Origin: Priapulus caudatus
Taxonomy: Eukaryota > Priapulida > Priapulimorpha > Priapulimorphida > Priapulidae
Assembly (NCBI RefSeq): GCF_000485595.1
Contig: NW_014577110.1
Span: 385,860-407,828, forward strand
Direction of reading: 5' to 3'
Length of the DNA stretch: 21,969 nucleotides
In this document: piece after piece, positions 18,953-21,969 of the stretch
Layout of the letters: each line of letters begins with the position of its first letter
Position numbering within the stretch: position 1 is the first letter of the stretch
Position numbers and translations under genes: made by a program
The notes under the pieces: generated by a model
The model's database searches: none
Told to the model about the DNA's origin: nothing
What the model saw: the letters and a program-made list of their open reading frames with translations, nothing else

Positions 18953-19902
18953 AGAAAAACACATTTTATTCATGATTATAAAATATAATATCACTATAAT
19001 TGTAATTCGTAGTGTAAATGTGTTATTTTCAACTTAATATTAAAGTTACGAGAGGGTCAGGGGCCCGTTGTCAGAACAAAATCAGTCTTAACATTAACTT
19101 CCACTCGTAAACCGTTGACAGAAACATCGCAAAGTTACGAGAATGAAAAATCCTCGAAAATATCCTCTTAACATTACGAGAGCCCAGACCCTCTCGTAAC
19201 ATTAATATTAAGATGAAAATAACACATTTACACTACGAATTACAATTATACTGATATTGTAGGCTATTTTATAATAATGAATAAAATGTGTTTTTTTTGA
19301 AAAACACGTCAAAATCATTAATTATCTAGGCCTACCGATCATAAAACAAAACAAAACATTTACAAATGGCGTATGGCATTTGTTCTCTGGTTTCTCTGCC
19401 TCGACTCTCGATCACGTCTCTTGTTACAGTGTGAGAATTTGTCTTGTTGTGCAGAATAAATTAATGACCACGTCGTTTTTCATCATATATTATTTATATG
19501 TGGTTAGCCATCATAATATGCATATATTAATGTGATGTACAATAAATGTGTATGAATTTGAATTTTGTGATCGATTTTCATCCAATCAGCAGCCTTGTGA
19601 TGAAGTTCCTGTTATCGTCAGCTTTCTAATAGTAATAGTTGCGATGTGTTTCTGTCAACGCTCCTCTCGTACGTAACATTAACATTAGTCGTAATTGTCG
19701 ACATTAGTCGTAATTGTCGTAAATTAAGTGTTATCTTAGCATTAACATTAGCATTAACTTTACGATGTTTCTGACAACGGCCCCTTGGGCTCTCGGATAT
19801 TTTCGAGGATTTTTCATTCTCGTAACTTTGCGATGTTTCTGTCAACGGTTACGAGTGGAAGTTAATGTTAAGACTAATTTTGTTTCTGACAACGGCCCCC
19901 TG

Positions 19903-20696
19903 AGATCTATATACTTGCGCCCGCATGTTAAAATGATAAATTCGTACGTTACCTTACATTTTATAACTATCGCATCGTGAAAACGAACTATTTTGGATTA
20001 TACTTAGAATTTGCTGCCGTTGTTTTTATTATGATAGAATACAATATGAACCGTTTTGAAGCACATCTCAATCTAGAATATGTAGTGGATGGAAAAAGCC
20101 AAATATTTTGATATAATTTTTGTAGACTCTTAGCAAGGTCGACATATAGAGGCATGTCACAGCATTGAAAGAAAATGATTAAGGAAATTTATTTGAATGC
20201 GCTCGTGATTAAAAATGTAGATTTTGATTTTGATGTATGTTTAATCTATATATTTTAATTGGTAGTGTTAAGAAGTCATTAATTCACAAATGTCAATAAT
20301 GAATACTATAGCAGATTTACATATTGTTCAACGTGGTGATCCTGTACGTCTAACATCCTGTGAATATCGAATACGATTAACTTAAGCTGCTAAAGATAAA
20401 TGCAAACAATTTCTTAACTAGTAGGTGATAAATGTGTTCCACACGCGTATACACGCATACGTAGCATAAATTTCGCGTTTGTTAGCAACGTATACACTAT
20501 TTCTCGACGTTATTATGCAAAAACGTTATGTGAGTAACTAATCTGCAACTATAGTATACTCATATAGTACGCAGGTACTCAACATTTTACTGAAGTTAAT
20601 CGCTAAAATTGCACTGAAAATATTTGGATTGAAAGCTATTATTAAATTATATTGAAAATTACAACAGACCCGAATGGGAACAGCAACCAACTTCGG
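19903..20696. other. AT-rich non-coding stretch
   Basis: No open frame of note and no repeat structure beyond general AT richness. Confidence 0.5.
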
Positions 20697-20770
20697 GTAT
20701 TATATATATATATTCATATATATATATATATTATTATAAATATATTATATATATATATATATATATATAA
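20697..20770. repeat. (AT)n microsatellite, interrupted
   Basis: TATATA runs with TTCATA and TTATTATAAATA interruptions, followed by CG-rich CGCGCGCG at about 20802-20810. Confidence 0.9.
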
Positions 20771-21579
20771 ACACAACACGCGCACGTACCTACATACAAA
20801 CGCGCGCGCGTATACAAGCAATGCTAGCTGCCATATTTGATAGATGCATATAGCAGCAGTCTACAGACAAGGCTGCCCGTCTGGGAAGTATGCAGGCGAT
20901 GCAACTTGCCTTCGAGAAGAAAGAGACAGAGAGAGAGAGAGAGCGCGATAGAGCGAAAGCAGTGGATTCATTCATGCGTATACAGGTGGACAGCAGCAGG
21001 CTGTCGGGAGATGCAGTGTACCCGAGGGAACGTACACAGAAGGAGGGATAACAGGCGAACGGCTGACGATCTGGTAAGATATTTTATTGTACGACACTCG
21101 GTTGATTTACGGGTGTTGCTAATAGCGACTTTCGTCACTTCAATTTCAATTTTACTAGCATGCAATACAATAGCTCATTTCATGTACTGCGTGGAATGAT
21201 TTACAAGCTCGTTATAATGATTTCGTGTATGCATTGCGCCCGACTTTGCTCGAGTGTTAATACGTTTATTTTGTCAACGCGGTTCCATAGGCAGTGTCAC
21301 ATGTTTTCGTAATCATTATTCATGCACGTATGCACAATTTCAATTCGCTTTTATATTTTAACTATGTATCGTGCGTGCAGTGAGTAACGCGTATGCACGC
21401 AGGAAATTTTACTTTTACTATTCATTTCTGTGAAACGATTCAGTATAACGATTGCTTGCAAACTGAACCTTGCACACAGAACCCAAAAATGTACGAGACA
21501 TTTTAGTCTGTAACTTTTCTATATTAGTCAACAGATATATATTTATTTATTCAATGAAAATCTACGTATACATACATAA
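20771..21579. other. Mostly non-coding; possible 5' exon at about 20837-21073
   Basis: A plus-strand frame (20837-21199) crosses a short (GA)n tract (about 20928-20942) and a consensus-like donor (CTG|GTAAGA at 21073/21074). It has no recognisable domain. It might be an untranslated or first exon of a gene lying to the right, which cannot be tested in this window. Confidence 0.2.
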
Positions 21580-21796
21580 TGGGGTATAGTACCCACGCAC
21601 ATTGAAGCACGCACGCAAACGCATGGGCACACGCACGCTCATACACACATATTATAACACATATATTAATATATGTCAATGTATATATTAATATGTTATA
21701 ACATCTATTAACACATGCGCGCACGCACTTAAGCACACACGCGCATGCGCATGCACGCACGCGCGCACGCATGCACACAGAGTGATATATGTGTGT
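21580..21796. repeat. CGCA/CA-rich degenerate microsatellite with an AT inverted repeat
   Basis: GCACGCA-type units on both sides of an AT palindrome at about 21651-21704 (TTATAACA ... ATATTAATAT ... TGTTATAA). Confidence 0.7.
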
Positions 21797-21797
21797 G

Positions 21798-21829
<32 letters not shown>

Positions 21830-21969
21830 TGTATGTATGTATGTATGTATGTATGTATGTATGTATGTATGTATGTATGTATGTATGTATGTATGTATGT
21901 ATGTATGTATGTATGTATGTATGTATGTATGTATGTATGTATGTATGTATGTATGTATGTATGTATGTA
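21797..21969. repeat. (GTAT)n perfect array reaching the window end
   Basis: Perfect GTAT/TATG tetranucleotides from about 21801 to the last base, more than 40 units, truncated by the window edge. Confidence 0.97.

Larger units (their letters stand above)
17970..19902. mobile_element. ~1.9-kb imperfect palindrome (foldback-type element)
   Basis: The left end CAGGGTCCGTTGTCAGAAAC corresponds to the complement of the right end, CAGGGGGCCGTTGTCAGAAA. Paired blocks, left with right: 17970-18057 with about 19649-19783; 18296-18527 with about 19455-19648; 18646-18782 with about 19301-19457; 18953-19062 with about 19186-19300. The centre (about 19063-19185) starts with another AGGGGCCCGTTGTCAG end, and its complement recurs at 19786-19902. 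So the structure combines at least two element copies or a rearrangement. Recurrent sub-motifs are GTTG(T/A)CAGAAACATCG and TTAATGTTACGAGAG. The left arm carries three inserts absent from the right arm. No transposase frame, and no clear outer target duplication. Confidence 0.8.

Noticed and set aside
20837-21199. 120-codon plus-strand frame next to a consensus-like splice donor
   Set aside because: Low-complexity Arg/Glu run from a GA repeat and no domain; kept only as a weak note on a possible 5' exon.

Overview
This window is eukaryotic, most likely an invertebrate animal, and gene-poor. The evidence is one spliced Ly6/three-finger gene with GT-AG introns, very dense microsatellites and minisatellites, several short non-autonomous DNA transposons with inverted ends and target duplications, and short internal tracts of CCCTAA (TTAGGG-type telomere sequence). 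TTAGGG-type repeats are common in deuterostomes, molluscs and annelids and are not the standard repeat of most insects or nematodes. The species cannot be fixed from the sequence alone. No bacterial operon, tRNA, rRNA or CRISPR array was seen.

Layout. 1-9 kb is mostly non-coding, broken by tandem repeats: CA/GT, GTAT, GA and AT tracts, a ~42-bp minisatellite (4155-4860) and a 34/42-bp AC-rich minisatellite (7120-7803). One possible terminal coding exon lies at 8339-8573. 8.9-10.6 kb holds a 29-bp minisatellite, a 378-bp inverted-repeat element with a 9-bp target duplication, and a three-deep nest of small transposons (9889-10620). 11.6-12.6 kb holds a compound microsatellite, a small palindrome with telomere repeats in its loop, and a second palindrome. 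14.1-14.5 kb holds a 65-bp satellite with four identical units.

15275-16936 is the only gene I am confident of: four coding exons for a 146-residue GPI-anchored Ly6-type protein with 12 domain cysteines. Its 3' untranslated region probably runs to about 17.77 kb.

17970-19902 is a ~1.9-kb imperfect palindrome. Its left arm carries three inserted small palindromic elements that the right arm lacks, so the right arm acts as a built-in empty-site control. Two of these inserts, and the 11.9-kb element, carry CCCTAA repeats between inverted arms. This recurring architecture is the most unusual signal in the window. The last 3 kb is AT-rich and CA-rich and ends inside a long perfect GTAT array.
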